Positions 1 to 8,551 of a stretch of DNA of 36,391 nucleotides are shown here, piece after piece. The DNA is taken from positions 1 through 36,391 of the forward strand of contig JAIRXP010000100.1 of assembly GCA_031268215.1 (NCBI GenBank), written 5' to 3'. How positions within the stretch are numbered: position 1 is the stretch's first letter; the number at the start of each line of letters is the position of its first letter. The stretch comes from Bifidobacteriaceae bacterium (lineage in GTDB: Bacteria; Actinomycetota; Actinomycetes; Actinomycetales; WQXJ01). The notes under the pieces are model-generated. The model saw only the letters and a list, made by a program, of their open reading frames with translations, ran no database searches and was not told the DNA's origin. The translations under genes and the position numbers were made by a program.

Positions 1-1
1 T

Positions 2-280
2 GACACGTTGCGTGGTGGTGGCGGTCAAGACACTTATGATCTAGCTGGTGGTGGTATGGATAAGATCTATGACCAGGGAACTAGTTATGTGGTGTTGATG
101 CCTGGGGATGTGACTCCTGACCAGGTGGTGCCTTCTCGGAGTGGGAACTGGTTGGTGTTGTCTTATCCGGGTGGGTCGTTGTCGATTGAGTATTGGTTCG
201 CGAGTTCGTCGTACAAGTTCGGTGAGCTACGGTTCAGTGACGAGCAACAAACTACTTGGACACCTGCGGACGTACGGTAA
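2..280 (+). CDS. C-terminal fragment of RTX/haemolysin-type calcium-binding repeat protein (5' end outside window)
   Basis: Frame open to window edge: DTLRGGGGQDTYDLAGGGMDKIYD... resembles the Gly-Asp RTX nonapeptide; GNWLVLSYPGGSLSIEYWFASSSYKFGELRFSDEQQTTWTPADVR resembles the haemolysin-type calcium-binding related domain (HCBP_related). Stop at 278-280. Confidence 0.72.
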   Translation, partial: DTLRGGGGQDTYDLAGGGMDKIYDQGTSYVVLMPGDVTPDQVVPSRSGNWLVLSYPGGSLSIEYWFASSSYKFGELRFSDEQQTTWTPADVR

Positions 281-295
281 GTCCTCGACGCCCGG

Positions 296-321
296 CCTGC
301 CGTGGTCCCGCCATCGGCAGG
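296..321 (+). terminator. Candidate terminator hairpin downstream of the RTX-like gene
   Basis: Perfect 7-bp inverted repeat CCTGCCG-N12-CGGCAGG starting 16 nt after the stop codon; no U-tract. Confidence 0.4.
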
Positions 322-414
322 TGCCCGGCCGTCCAGACGGGCCGCAGCCCGGTCATAATTGGCCCGACCAACGGGGCGATTCGTCCAGCGAAGTGCCTAC
401 CTGGTCCGGGCGGG

Positions 415-2280
415 CTAGGGCAGGGGTTCTTCCGAGCTTTCGGGCCGGTCCAGCGCCTCGGTTTCATCGTTGGCGGCAGCAGCGGCGATGTCGGCTGGGG
501 CTTCTGAATCGTCCGTGAGGAAGTCCGGCAGGAAGGCCTGGGTAATCTCCTGGGAGCTGGGCTCCAAGGCCTCACCCAGCTGACTGTCCGCCGGTCCGTC
601 GTCGCTGGCTTCGGCAAGGGTTAGTTGCGTGCCAGCCGGTTCGCCTGCCGCTGGTTCCTCGTCCGTCAATTCGTCAACAACCGGCCCGCCCGCGGTCAAC
701 TCGCCATCTGATGCATCGTCAATCGCTGTTTCGTCAACCGGCGCCCCGTCGACCACAGTCGCGTCGTCGTCGGCGTCGTCATTGGCGTCAGCAACCACCG
801 CGTGATCGGCGGTGTCACCAACCACCTCATCAACGCCGGCGCTATCAACTTCGGCTTCATCAACCGAAAGCCCATCCACAGTGGCCCAGTCGACGGCCAA
901 CGGGCCGTCTTCGGCCTCTTCGGTGAGCCAGGCGGGCGTCTCTGCGTCTGGATCGCCATCCGGAGGCGGTGTGGCGAATGCCAGCTCAATGTCAGATGGT
1001 CCTTTGGAGGCCGAGTCAGGTTGGCGTGGCCGTCCCCATACGCTGATGCCGCCACCCTGCGAGACTGAAGTCCGCACAGGCGGCAGGGGCGGACCATTCT
1101 CTGCCGCGCCCAGCGAGCCGGAGCCTTCCGGGAGAGCCGATTCACCAAGGCCGTCCGTGGCGTCCTCAGGTAGACCGGCGTGCCGGGGCACCCGGGGTAT
1201 TGAACCGCTATTGCGCTGGTGCTCGCGTGCGGCCGCGTGAGAAGCTCGCCGGCTGGCGTCACGGCGTTCACGGGCCTCATCATCTGCGGCCTGCTTGGCG
1301 GCTTCGAGCTTTTCGCGGGCAGCGGCGGCGGCGATCGCCGCGCGGGCGGCCTGGGCCTGTTCCTCAGCGACTCCCTGGTCTAGATCAGCCAGCATGCCGC
1401 GGGCATCGCCGATTATTGTTCGGTCATCCAGGTTTATCCCGTGCCGCAACCACCGGATGACAGCGATCTCACCCAGGAAGGCCGCACGGTCCTCCAGGTG
1501 AGGATCATCCAGACCGGATCGCCGCTGCCGGTAGGCGCCAACGATTGAGCCAGCGACGTCAGGTGCTAGTGGGGCCAATAGCTGGGCCAGGTCTTCTGCC
1601 GGATCAGAGACTTGGACCGAGGCGAAATCTGCCAGCGCTGAAACGCGGCCGCCGTTCTCCAGCAGATGCTCCGCTGCCATATCACCGTGGATGGGTACGG
1701 GCGTGAACACCCACCAGGGGTCACGGTCTAGCTGCTCACGCCAGCGGTCCTCAAGACGAGCGGTGACGTGACCGGTGTGGGCGGCATCGTCCACCTCCGC
1801 GACCAAGCGTGACCGGTACTCCAAAGGCGTGTAAGACGGCAAACCAGCGTCCGTCACAAGCGATTCCGGCAACTCGTGAAAGGCGCCAACCGCCTGCCCC
1901 AAGGACCCGGCCAGACCGGGACCAGGGTCGATCAGTTCCATCACTAGCGGCACGCCCGGCAGGGCGGCGTAGACAATGGCCTTGCCGCCAACGGCCAAGT
2001 CCGCAGATCCGCGCGGACGCGGGACCTCGAACGGCAAGGCCCCTCCGGAGGAGGCTCCCGCCAGAGATTTCAAGAGTTTGATTTCGGACCGCTGGCCGGC
2101 CTCGGCGGCACTGTGCAGGGCTAAGCGCACCACCCAGATCCGGCCAGAGGCGTCTTCGACGTGGGCGAAAGCGTAATCAGCGCCAACATGATCCATGCGG
2201 GCGCCCACTACGTTCAAGGCGGGCACCGCCGCCGCGGCCAGAGCGGCCAGCGCGAATGGATTGGTCTGGAGATTGGCCAC
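415..2280 (-). CDS. Aminoglycoside/macrolide phosphotransferase-like (APH family) protein with long acidic low-complexity C-terminal tail
   Basis: APH-type motifs: VPIHGDMAAEHLLENGGRVSALADFASVQVSDPAEDLAQLL (HGD...D). GTG start at 2280 preferred over the longest ORF start (2451), which would overlap uvrD2. Confidence 0.72.
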   Translation of the reverse strand: MANLQTNPFALAALAAAAVPALNVVGARMDHVGADYAFAHVEDASGRIWVVRLALHSAAEAGQRSEIKLLKSLAGASSGGALPFEVPRPRGSADLAVGGKAIVYAALPGVPLVMELIDPGPGLAGSLGQAVGAFHELPESLVTDAGLPSYTPLEYRSRLVAEVDDAAHTGHVTARLEDRWREQLDRDPWWVFTPVPIHGDMAAEHLLENGGRVSALADFASVQVSDPAEDLAQLLAPLAPDVAGSIVGAYRQRRSGLDDPHLEDRAAFLGEIAVIRWLRHGINLDDRTIIGDARGMLADLDQGVAEEQAQAARAAIAAAAAREKLEAAKQAADDEARERRDASRRASHAAAREHQRNSGSIPRVPRHAGLPEDATDGLGESALPEGSGSLGAAENGPPLPPVRTSVSQGGGISVWGRPRQPDSASKGPSDIELAFATPPPDGDPDAETPAWLTEEAEDGPLAVDWATVDGLSVDEAEVDSAGVDEVVGDTADHAVVADANDDADDDATVVDGAPVDETAIDDASDGELTAGGPVVDELTDEEPAAGEPAGTQLTLAEASDDGPADSQLGEALEPSSQEITQAFLPDFLTDDSEAPADIAAAAANDETEALDRPESSEEPLP

Positions 2281-2287
2281 GTTATCA

Positions 2288-2293
2288 AAGGTA
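2288..2293 (-). promoter_or_regulatory. Candidate -10 element (TACCTT) of a leaderless APH-like transcript
   Basis: TANNNT hexamer on the minus strand 7 nt upstream of the GTG start at 2280. Confidence 0.35.
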
Positions 2294-2321
2294 CGGGTCG
2301 GTGTCAGATGCGCCTGCCAAG

Positions 2322-4325
2322 ATGGACAGCGTGTCAGAACATGCGCCGCCTGAGGCCCTACTGGAAGGATTGGATCCAGAGCAACGTGAGGCGGCCAGCC
2401 AACTGACTGGTCCGGTTTGCGTCCTGGCGGGCGCTGGCACGGGTAAGACAAGGGCTATCACCCATCGGATCGCCTATGGCGTGGCGACGGGAACCTATGT
2501 GCCAACTTCCGTTCTGGCCGTGACATTCACGGCCAAAGCGGCCGGGGAGATGGGTGAGCGTCTGCGTGGGTTGGGGGCTCGGGGGGTGCAAGCCAGGACT
2601 TTCCACGCCGCCGCGCTGCGGCAGCTCTCCTATTTTCTGCGGACTGAGTTTTCCCGCCCCGTGCCGCGCATCGTTGAGTACAAGGCCCCGTTGGTGGCCC
2701 AGGCGGCGGCCCGGTTGGGGATTGAGGTGGACCGGGCCGCGGTGCGGGATCTGTCAGCAGAGATTGAATGGTCCAAGGTCCACCTGTGGACGGCCGAGGA
2801 TTACCAGAAGCAGGCCGGCCAGGCCCGGCGGGGCGAACCGGCCGGGATAGATCACGTCGCTGTGGCCCGGCTGATCCGCGTCTATGAGCAGGTGCTGGCC
2901 GAATCCGGGGCGATGGACTTTGAGGATGTGCTGCTGGCCATGGCTGGGCTGATGGAGGAGAGCCCGTCCGTCGCGCGGCAGGTGCGTTCCCAGTACCGCC
3001 ATTTCGTGGTCGATGAATATCAGGACGTTTCGCCGCTTCAGCAACGCCTCCTGGATTTGTGGCTGGGCGAGCGCCAAGAGCTGTGCGTAGTTGGGGATCC
3101 GGCGCAGACCATTTACTCATTCGCGGGCGCCTCGGCCCGTTACTTGACGGGCTTCAAGCAGCGTTATCCTCAGGCGGCGGTCGTCAAGCTGGTCCGCGAC
3201 TACCGTTCGACGCCGCAGGTGGTGTCCTTGGCCAATTCCCTCTTGCGGCGGGGCGGCGAGTTGGGCGTGGAGCTGGTTTCGCAGGCCGCTTCTGGCCCGG
3301 CGGTCACGTTTCGGTCCTTCACCGACGATGACGCCGAGGCGGCCGGCATCGCCGCGCAGATCGCACAACTCATCGAAGGCGGTTTGACCGCTGATCAGGT
3401 CGCTGTCCTCTACCGGACGAATTCGCAGTCCGAACCGCTGGAGAACTCTTTGGCTTTGGCCGGTGTGCCTTACCAAGTGCGCGGCGGTGAGCGTTTCTTC
3501 TCGCGCCGGGAGGTCCGCCAGGCGTTGGCCATGATGCGTTCCACGGCCAAAGCTGAGGCCCAGGAGCCGGTGACGGTCCAGATTGATGACGTGCTTGGAC
3601 GCATGGGCTGGTCGCAAAGCCCGCCGAATGAGCGGGGTGCGGTGCGTGAACGCTGGGAGTCGCTGGACGCGCTGCGGACGCTGGCTCAGGAATTGGCTGG
3701 GGCTGGCGCGGAGAATCTGGGCCAGGTGGTTGAACTGATCCAGGCCCGGGCCGGCATTGGCTACGCTCCAGCGGCGACCGGCGTGACTCTGGCGTCCTTG
3801 CATTCCGCCAAGGGATTGGAATGGGAAGCCGTCTTCTTGGCTGGCCTGGCGGACGGCCTGGTGCCTATCTCATTAGCTGAGCGTTCAGAAGAGATAGCCG
3901 AGGAACGGCGCCTAATGTACGTTGGGATTACCCGCGCCAAGCGCCATCTTCAGCTTTCCTACGCCAAGGCCCGAACTGCGGGCGGGAACGCCAACCGGCG
4001 TTACTCACGGTTCCTAAACGGGCTGTGGCCAACGGCCGAACAGTCAGCTAAGAAAGCCCGAGGCTTGGAGGTACCCGCCCGGGAGGATCTGACCATACCG
4101 GAACGGGAACTGTTTGAACGGCTGCGCGAGTGGCGCCTGGAAGTGGCCCGGGCCGGGAGCAGATCAGCTTTTACTGTGTTGACTGATCTGACCCTGCGGG
4201 CGTTGGCCACCCGGCGGCCGCGGGACCTCAAGGCTTTGGCCGCCATACCTGGCATTGGGCCATTGAAGATCGAACAGTACGGAGGCGATGTTCTGGCGAT
4301 CATCGCCGCGGGCCCGGAAGCCTGA
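2322..4325 (+). CDS. uvrD2: ATP-dependent DNA helicase UvrD2-like (UvrD/Rep superfamily I, C-terminal HRDC-like domain)
   Basis: Walker A LAGAGTGKTRAITHRIAYG; VVDEYQDVSPLQQRLLDL; VGDPAQTIYSFAGA; SLHSAKGLEWEAVFLAGL; YVGITRAKRHL; HRDC-like C-terminus (LRALATRRPRDLKALAAIPGIGPLKIEQYG). In-frame GTG at 2301 is an alternative start. Confidence 0.9.
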   Translation: MDSVSEHAPPEALLEGLDPEQREAASQLTGPVCVLAGAGTGKTRAITHRIAYGVATGTYVPTSVLAVTFTAKAAGEMGERLRGLGARGVQARTFHAAALRQLSYFLRTEFSRPVPRIVEYKAPLVAQAAARLGIEVDRAAVRDLSAEIEWSKVHLWTAEDYQKQAGQARRGEPAGIDHVAVARLIRVYEQVLAESGAMDFEDVLLAMAGLMEESPSVARQVRSQYRHFVVDEYQDVSPLQQRLLDLWLGERQELCVVGDPAQTIYSFAGASARYLTGFKQRYPQAAVVKLVRDYRSTPQVVSLANSLLRRGGELGVELVSQAASGPAVTFRSFTDDDAEAAGIAAQIAQLIEGGLTADQVAVLYRTNSQSEPLENSLALAGVPYQVRGGERFFSRREVRQALAMMRSTAKAEAQEPVTVQIDDVLGRMGWSQSPPNERGAVRERWESLDALRTLAQELAGAGAENLGQVVELIQARAGIGYAPAATGVTLASLHSAKGLEWEAVFLAGLADGLVPISLAERSEEIAEERRLMYVGITRAKRHLQLSYAKARTAGGNANRRYSRFLNGLWPTAEQSAKKARGLEVPAREDLTIPERELFERLREWRLEVARAGSRSAFTVLTDLTLRALATRRPRDLKALAAIPGIGPLKIEQYGGDVLAIIAAGPEA

Positions 4326-4347
4326 ATCGGTTCGCTCGCCGAGTGTT

Positions 4348-5430
4348 TCAGCTTGGCGGCAAGGGCATGATCGGGGGCGGGTTCCAGGACACTGTGCGCC
4401 GTGGCGGTGGTACGTGGGAATGGCACTCGGGATGGACCCGCAGGTCGTCCCATTTCAGTTGGTAAGAGGGCAAGGTCATGGTCGCTAGACGGCCCGCGGT
4501 GGAGGGCACCTCGCCCGCTAGGCCCTGAAGCACCTGGGCCGCGGCTAGGCCGCTCATGACCGCCGCCAAACTGGGATCTTCGCCGCGCCTGGCGACTCCG
4601 GAGGCGACCGCCCGTTGGGTCGCCAGGCGCGGCCAGCAGGGATCCTGTTGCGCTTCCCACAGCCGTTGGCAACGCAGGCAGGGCCCTGAGCCACGCGGCA
4701 CCCAAGGCCCGCAGGTGATTCCCAGTTCGCTGATCACCACCGACAAATGGTTGATTCCTTGGGAGGTTAGATAGGCCGCCCGGGTCGGATCCGCCACTTC
4801 GTAGTCGACCAGGACGGCGGCATCGGGCCTGCTGGACCGGCCACGGTAGCGGACCTCGCACTCGAATCCGCGCTCCTTGACGATTTCCGCCAGTACCTCC
4901 GAGCGGGGCTGACCAACCGAGTCTTGGCCATAAACCTGGCCCCGGTCGCGAGCCCGGACTGGTTGAGAGTCGTGGAGCAACAGAAGCCCCACGCCGCCGG
5001 CGGCCAGCGCCATGACTATCTGCGCGCCAGTGCGGCCGAGGCCGTGAATGGCGACGCGCTGGTTGGTTCGCCGGGCCAGGGTCTTCCAGCCGTCGTGTTC
5101 AACCAGCGCCCGGGATTCGGCCTCTGCGGCCAACAGATCGCGGCTGGCGGGAGGGACTTGCATCTCGGCGGTCCGGCCGCGCACTTGGGGGCAGATCAGG
5201 TCCGCGTCGCGGAGCTCAGCCAGGAGCTGGTCGACGCGCTCGCGGCGCCCTCCCCGGCTGGCTAACTCGCGGCGCAGTTGCGCCGGGGTGCGGTCGGTCT
5301 CAAGCAGCCGAAGAACGTCGAATTCGCGGGGATGTTGAATCTGGAAGGTCCGCGCTAATCGCGGGTCCTCTCCAATCTGGATTTCGTTCTGGCTTCTCCA
5401 CAACACCCGCAGTCCGTTCTTCAATTTCAT
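4348..5430 (-). CDS. ThiF/MoeB/E1-like adenylyltransferase-fold protein (TOMM leader-peptide-binding-like), orphan
   Basis: GLGRTGAQIVMALAAGGVGLLLLHD Rossmann GxGxxG; CxxC (GPCLRCQRLW); N-terminal ~80-aa winged-helix-like region (FDVLRLLETDRTPAQLRRELASRGG...). Start at 5430 has AGGAG Shine-Dalgarno upstream (GAAGGAGTTTCAAATG). Confidence 0.65.
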   Translation of the reverse strand: MKLKNGLRVLWRSQNEIQIGEDPRLARTFQIQHPREFDVLRLLETDRTPAQLRRELASRGGRRERVDQLLAELRDADLICPQVRGRTAEMQVPPASRDLLAAEAESRALVEHDGWKTLARRTNQRVAIHGLGRTGAQIVMALAAGGVGLLLLHDSQPVRARDRGQVYGQDSVGQPRSEVLAEIVKERGFECEVRYRGRSSRPDAAVLVDYEVADPTRAAYLTSQGINHLSVVISELGITCGPWVPRGSGPCLRCQRLWEAQQDPCWPRLATQRAVASGVARRGEDPSLAAVMSGLAAAQVLQGLAGEVPSTAGRLATMTLPSYQLKWDDLRVHPECHSHVPPPRRTVSWNPPPIMPLPPS

Positions 5431-5643
5431 TTGAAACTCCTTCAATCTTGTCTGATGTCTTGGCTGGGCTTTGGAATGGCGCCAACCGTGCGGTTTGGCT
5501 TGGCCCTCGTTGCCGGGCGTCTACTCTGCCAAGTCTCGGAGCCGCTTCGCCGGCCAGGCGGACGGGCTGTGGAAATCCGATGAGCCCGTATCTGGCCGCA
5601 GGCGGGCCCCCGTGCCCAGGTCTTGGGGAAACTGGCGGCGGGG

Positions 5644-5675
5644 AATTGGCGAGTGACATTACTCTTTCGCCAATT
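5644..5675. promoter_or_regulatory. Perfect 9-bp inverted repeat, candidate operator or hairpin
   Basis: AATTGGCGA-N14-TCGCCAATT in the 0.7-kb gap between the E1-like gene and rplS. Confidence 0.45.
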
Positions 5676-5987
5676 GTGAATCCGCGCGCCGCGCGGTCCC
5701 CCGGCTGGGCCTGCTGCTCGTTGCCAAGAATTCGCGTTAGTGCTGGTGGAAGCCGGGGAGGCGGGCCGCGAAAGAACCGAAAGGATCGGGGACGGTGCGG
5801 TGTCCCAGGCGCCGCCGGACCACGGGCAGCCAGTCGAGTTAGCTGGTCCCTGGACGCGCCAGTGCCCGGCGTTGTATTGGCCGCGGTGGCCTGACAGCGG
5901 ACGGCCTGGCCAACGCGATTACGCGATCAGCCAACCCGGGCCAGATTGGGCCGGGCCGGTGCAATCCGCGCGAACCGGGGCGGTGGT

Positions 5988-6016
5988 TTGGAGGCACCTG
6001 CCAGATGTGGCAAAAT
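5988..6016 (+). promoter_or_regulatory. Candidate rplS promoter
   Basis: TTGGAG-N17-CAAAAT, with the predicted start ~145 nt upstream of rplS. Confidence 0.45.
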
Positions 6017-6021
6017 AGCCG

Positions 6022-6166
6022 TTCGGCGTGCCGCACATGCCCACCTGCCGCGGGGGGTTGGGATCCAAGCGTGCGGCGCCGAGTGAATCATGAACCGAAC
6101 GCGGCCGCCATGGCCGCCCGAATCCGCTTGTGACCTGCGGCGGCAAGCGAGGAAGAGCAGTGGCAA
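6022..6166 (+). ncRNA. Candidate structured 5' leader of rplS
   Basis: GGC-GT-GCCGCAC (6025-6036) pairs with GTGCGGCGCC (6071-6080), 10 bp with a 2-nt bulge; hairpin GCGGCC-GCCAT-GGCCGC at 6101-6117. Confidence 0.45.
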
Positions 6167-6529
6167 ATGCATCGCCTTGACTCAGTCGACGAGCCATCCC
6201 TGAAGAAGGACATACCTGATTTCCGGGCTGGTGACACGCTCAAAGTCCACGTCAAAGTCATTGAAGGAACCCGGTCGCGCGTTCAGATCTTCAAGGGCGT
6301 GGTGATCGCCCGGGACGGCGAGGGCGTCAGAGCAACCTTCAAGGTCCGCAAGGTGTCCTTTGGCGTTGGTGTTGAGCGCACCTTCCCCTTGCACTCGCCA
6401 ACCATTGACCATATTGAAGTGGTCTCGCTGGGTGATGTGCGCCGGGCCAAGCTCTACTACTTGCGTGGCCGGCGTGGCAAGGCGGCTAAGATCCGCGAAC
6501 GCCGGGAGCCCCGGCCATCCAAGTCCTGA
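6167..6529 (+). CDS. rplS: 50S ribosomal protein L19
   Basis: [36 protein letters not shown]...[37 protein letters not shown]; Shine-Dalgarno GAGGAAGAG upstream. Confidence 0.97.
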   Translation: MHRLDSVDEPSLKKDIPDFRAGDTLKVHVKVIEGTRSRVQIFKGVVIARDGEGVRATFKVRKVSFGVGVERTFPLHSPTIDHIEVVSLGDVRRAKLYYLRGRRGKAAKIRERREPRPSKS

Positions 6530-6534
6530 ACTTG
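6520..6534 (+). terminator. Short hairpin with the rplS stop codon in the loop
   Basis: CAAGT-CCTGA-ACTTG; TGA stop at 6527-6529 is in the loop. Confidence 0.25.
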
Positions 6535-6588
6535 TGGACCCAGCCAAGAACTAGCCAGAACTAGTGAGTGAACGCCGCCTGATCCGAA

Positions 6589-7257
6589 ATGCCTCCCGGT
6601 CCAACCCTTGAAACCGAATTAGCTCTAATTGAGAAGGGCACCGCGACCGTAGGAGGCATGGATGAAGTCGGCCGCGGTGCCCTGGCCGGGCCGGTCTGCG
6701 TGGGGGTAGTGGTAGTTGGAGCATCCACGTCACCGCCACCAGCCGGCCTGGCTGATTCCAAACTACTGAGCCCAGCCCGTCGGGAGCACCTTATTCCGCA
6801 ATTGGCGGAATGGGGCTTGGACCGTTCACTCGGCTGGGCTAGCGCTGCGGAGATAGACCGCGAGGGGATAGTTGGAGCTTTACGCTTGGCTGGGCTTCGG
6901 GCCCTCGGACGATTGAAGGATCCTCCAGCGGTGGTGCTGCTGGACGGGAAACACAACTGGCTCAGCGCGCCGGATGATTTGTTTGGTTCCGCGGACCCGG
7001 CACCGTGGCGGGTGCATATGAAAGTCAAGGCGGACTTGCATTGCGCCTGTGTGGCGGCGGCATCGGTCCTGGCTAAGGTGGCTCGCGATCAGCGCATGGT
7101 AGAACTGGCCGCCAAATACCCCGCTTATGGATGGCAGGCCAATAAGGGTTACGGCGCTCCGGCCCATCTGGCGGCGTTGGAACACCTAGGACTTTCACCA
7201 GAACACCGCCAATCATGGGCTTTGCCGGGACGGCGGCCCCCGGACGTGAGAAGCTAA
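6589..7257 (+). CDS. rnhB: Ribonuclease HII
   Basis: VGGMDEVGRGALAGPVCVGVVVV; LLDGKHNWL; HCACVAAASVLAKVARDQRMVELAAKYPAYGWQANKGYGAPAH. Confidence 0.95.
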   Translation: MPPGPTLETELALIEKGTATVGGMDEVGRGALAGPVCVGVVVVGASTSPPPAGLADSKLLSPARREHLIPQLAEWGLDRSLGWASAAEIDREGIVGALRLAGLRALGRLKDPPAVVLLDGKHNWLSAPDDLFGSADPAPWRVHMKVKADLHCACVAAASVLAKVARDQRMVELAAKYPAYGWQANKGYGAPAHLAALEHLGLSPEHRQSWALPGRRPPDVRS

Positions 7258-7486
7258 CATGGTGCGATCCCTTGACGGCCGGCCTGAAGGCGGTCCGGCC
7301 TCCGGCCCCAGTGCGGGCCAAGCCCACATTGACGGTCCCGACGACGCCCGCTCGCCCGCGGAGCCGGCCGCCGCTGAGCCCACGCCGCCAGCGACGGCTC
7401 CGGCCGTGAACCGAGCCCAACAGGCGGCTTCAGACCCCGTTCAAGGCCCGGCCAATGGCCCTTCGGGGCAGCCAAGCGAGGAGGTC

Positions 7487-8230
7487 ATGACCAGGGCCGC
7501 CCGGCTGGGACGTAAGCGTAAGCGTAAGGATAAGAAGCCAGACTCCGCGCCGGTCCGGTTTCTCAAAGATGCGGTCTTTGTTGTGGTGGCGGCGCTGATC
7601 TTGTCCTTCCTGCTGAAGACTTTTCTGATCCAATCCTTCTATATTCCGTCCGAATCGATGGAACCAACCCTTGAAACCCTTGACCGGGTGCTGGTCACGA
7701 AGCTGGCCCCAAAGGTTCTGGACGTTCACCGTGGTGACGTAGTGGTCTTCGAGAACCCCGGTGGATGGGTCACTCAGATGGAACCCATGCCGCACCCTCA
7801 AGGGCTGTTTGGCCCCTTGCAGTCACTGGCGGAGGGGATTGGCCTGGCCCCGGCCGATTCAAAGGACTTCCTGATCAAACGGGTGATCGGATTACCTGGT
7901 GACCAAGTCGCTTGCGAAGGTGATGGGGCTCCGGTGACTGTCAACGGCGTTCCCCTAGACGAGACGTATATCGCTCCTGGTGGAGCGCCATCGGGCAGTG
8001 AGTTCTCAGTCGTGGTCCCGGACGGCGCGCTGTGGGTTATGGGGGACAACCGTGACCATTCGGCGGATTCGCGGTCTCATATGGACCAAGAGCTGGGCGG
8101 GGCGGTGGCGCTTGACGACGTGGTTGGTATTGCCCAAGTTCGGACCTGGCCGCTTGACCGGTTCACTCTGTTGCGCAACCCTGGTCAGGTGTTTTCCTCC
8201 GTACCGCCAGCGAACGGGGGTGGCCGTTGA
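7487..8230 (+). CDS. lepB: Signal peptidase I (copy 1)
   Basis: SFYIPSESMEPTL (catalytic Ser), DFLIKRVIGLPGDQV (catalytic Lys), VMGDNRDHSADSR. Strong AGGAGG before ATG 7487; the ORF is open in frame from 7259 with a Pro/Ala-rich N-terminus. Confidence 0.92.
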   Translation: MTRAARLGRKRKRKDKKPDSAPVRFLKDAVFVVVAALILSFLLKTFLIQSFYIPSESMEPTLETLDRVLVTKLAPKVLDVHRGDVVVFENPGGWVTQMEPMPHPQGLFGPLQSLAEGIGLAPADSKDFLIKRVIGLPGDQVACEGDGAPVTVNGVPLDETYIAPGGAPSGSEFSVVVPDGALWVMGDNRDHSADSRSHMDQELGGAVALDDVVGIAQVRTWPLDRFTLLRNPGQVFSSVPPANGGGR

Positions 8231-8529
8231 GTGCCGAGGACCTAGAGTCTTATGAGGCCGATGCCGAGTTGTCGCTTTACCGGGAGTACCGGGACGTTGT
8301 CACTTTGTTCGGTTACGTAGTTGAGACGGAGAGGCGTTTCTACTTAGCCAACCATGTCGATTTGCAGGTCCGGTCGGCCGGGGGAGAAGTCTTCTTTGAG
8401 GTCAAGATGGCGGATGCTTGGGTCTGGGATGTTTACCGTTCGGCTCGGTTCGTGCGTTCGGTCAGAGTAGTGACTTTCAAGGACGTCAACATCGAGGAAC
8501 TGGCCAAGCCGGACATTAACCTGCCTTGA
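8227..8529 (+). CDS. DUF2469 family protein
   Basis: MSAEDLESYEADAELSLYREYRDVVTLFGYVVETERRFYLANHVDLQVR matches the actinobacterial DUF2469 family that sits between lepB and yraN; overlaps the lepB1 stop by 4 nt. Confidence 0.88.
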   Translation: MSAEDLESYEADAELSLYREYRDVVTLFGYVVETERRFYLANHVDLQVRSAGGEVFFEVKMADAWVWDVYRSARFVRSVRVVTFKDVNIEELAKPDINLP

Positions 8530-8551
8530 CCTGGTAACTGGGCTTCGGATC

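Noticed and set aside
3117-3803. 228-aa minus-strand ORF inside uvrD2
   Set aside because: Overlaps conserved helicase motifs on the other strand; typical high-GC shadow ORF.
5448-5894. 148-aa ORF in the E1-rplS gap
   Set aside because: No RBS, no family resemblance, Arg/Gly/Pro-rich; not credible as protein.
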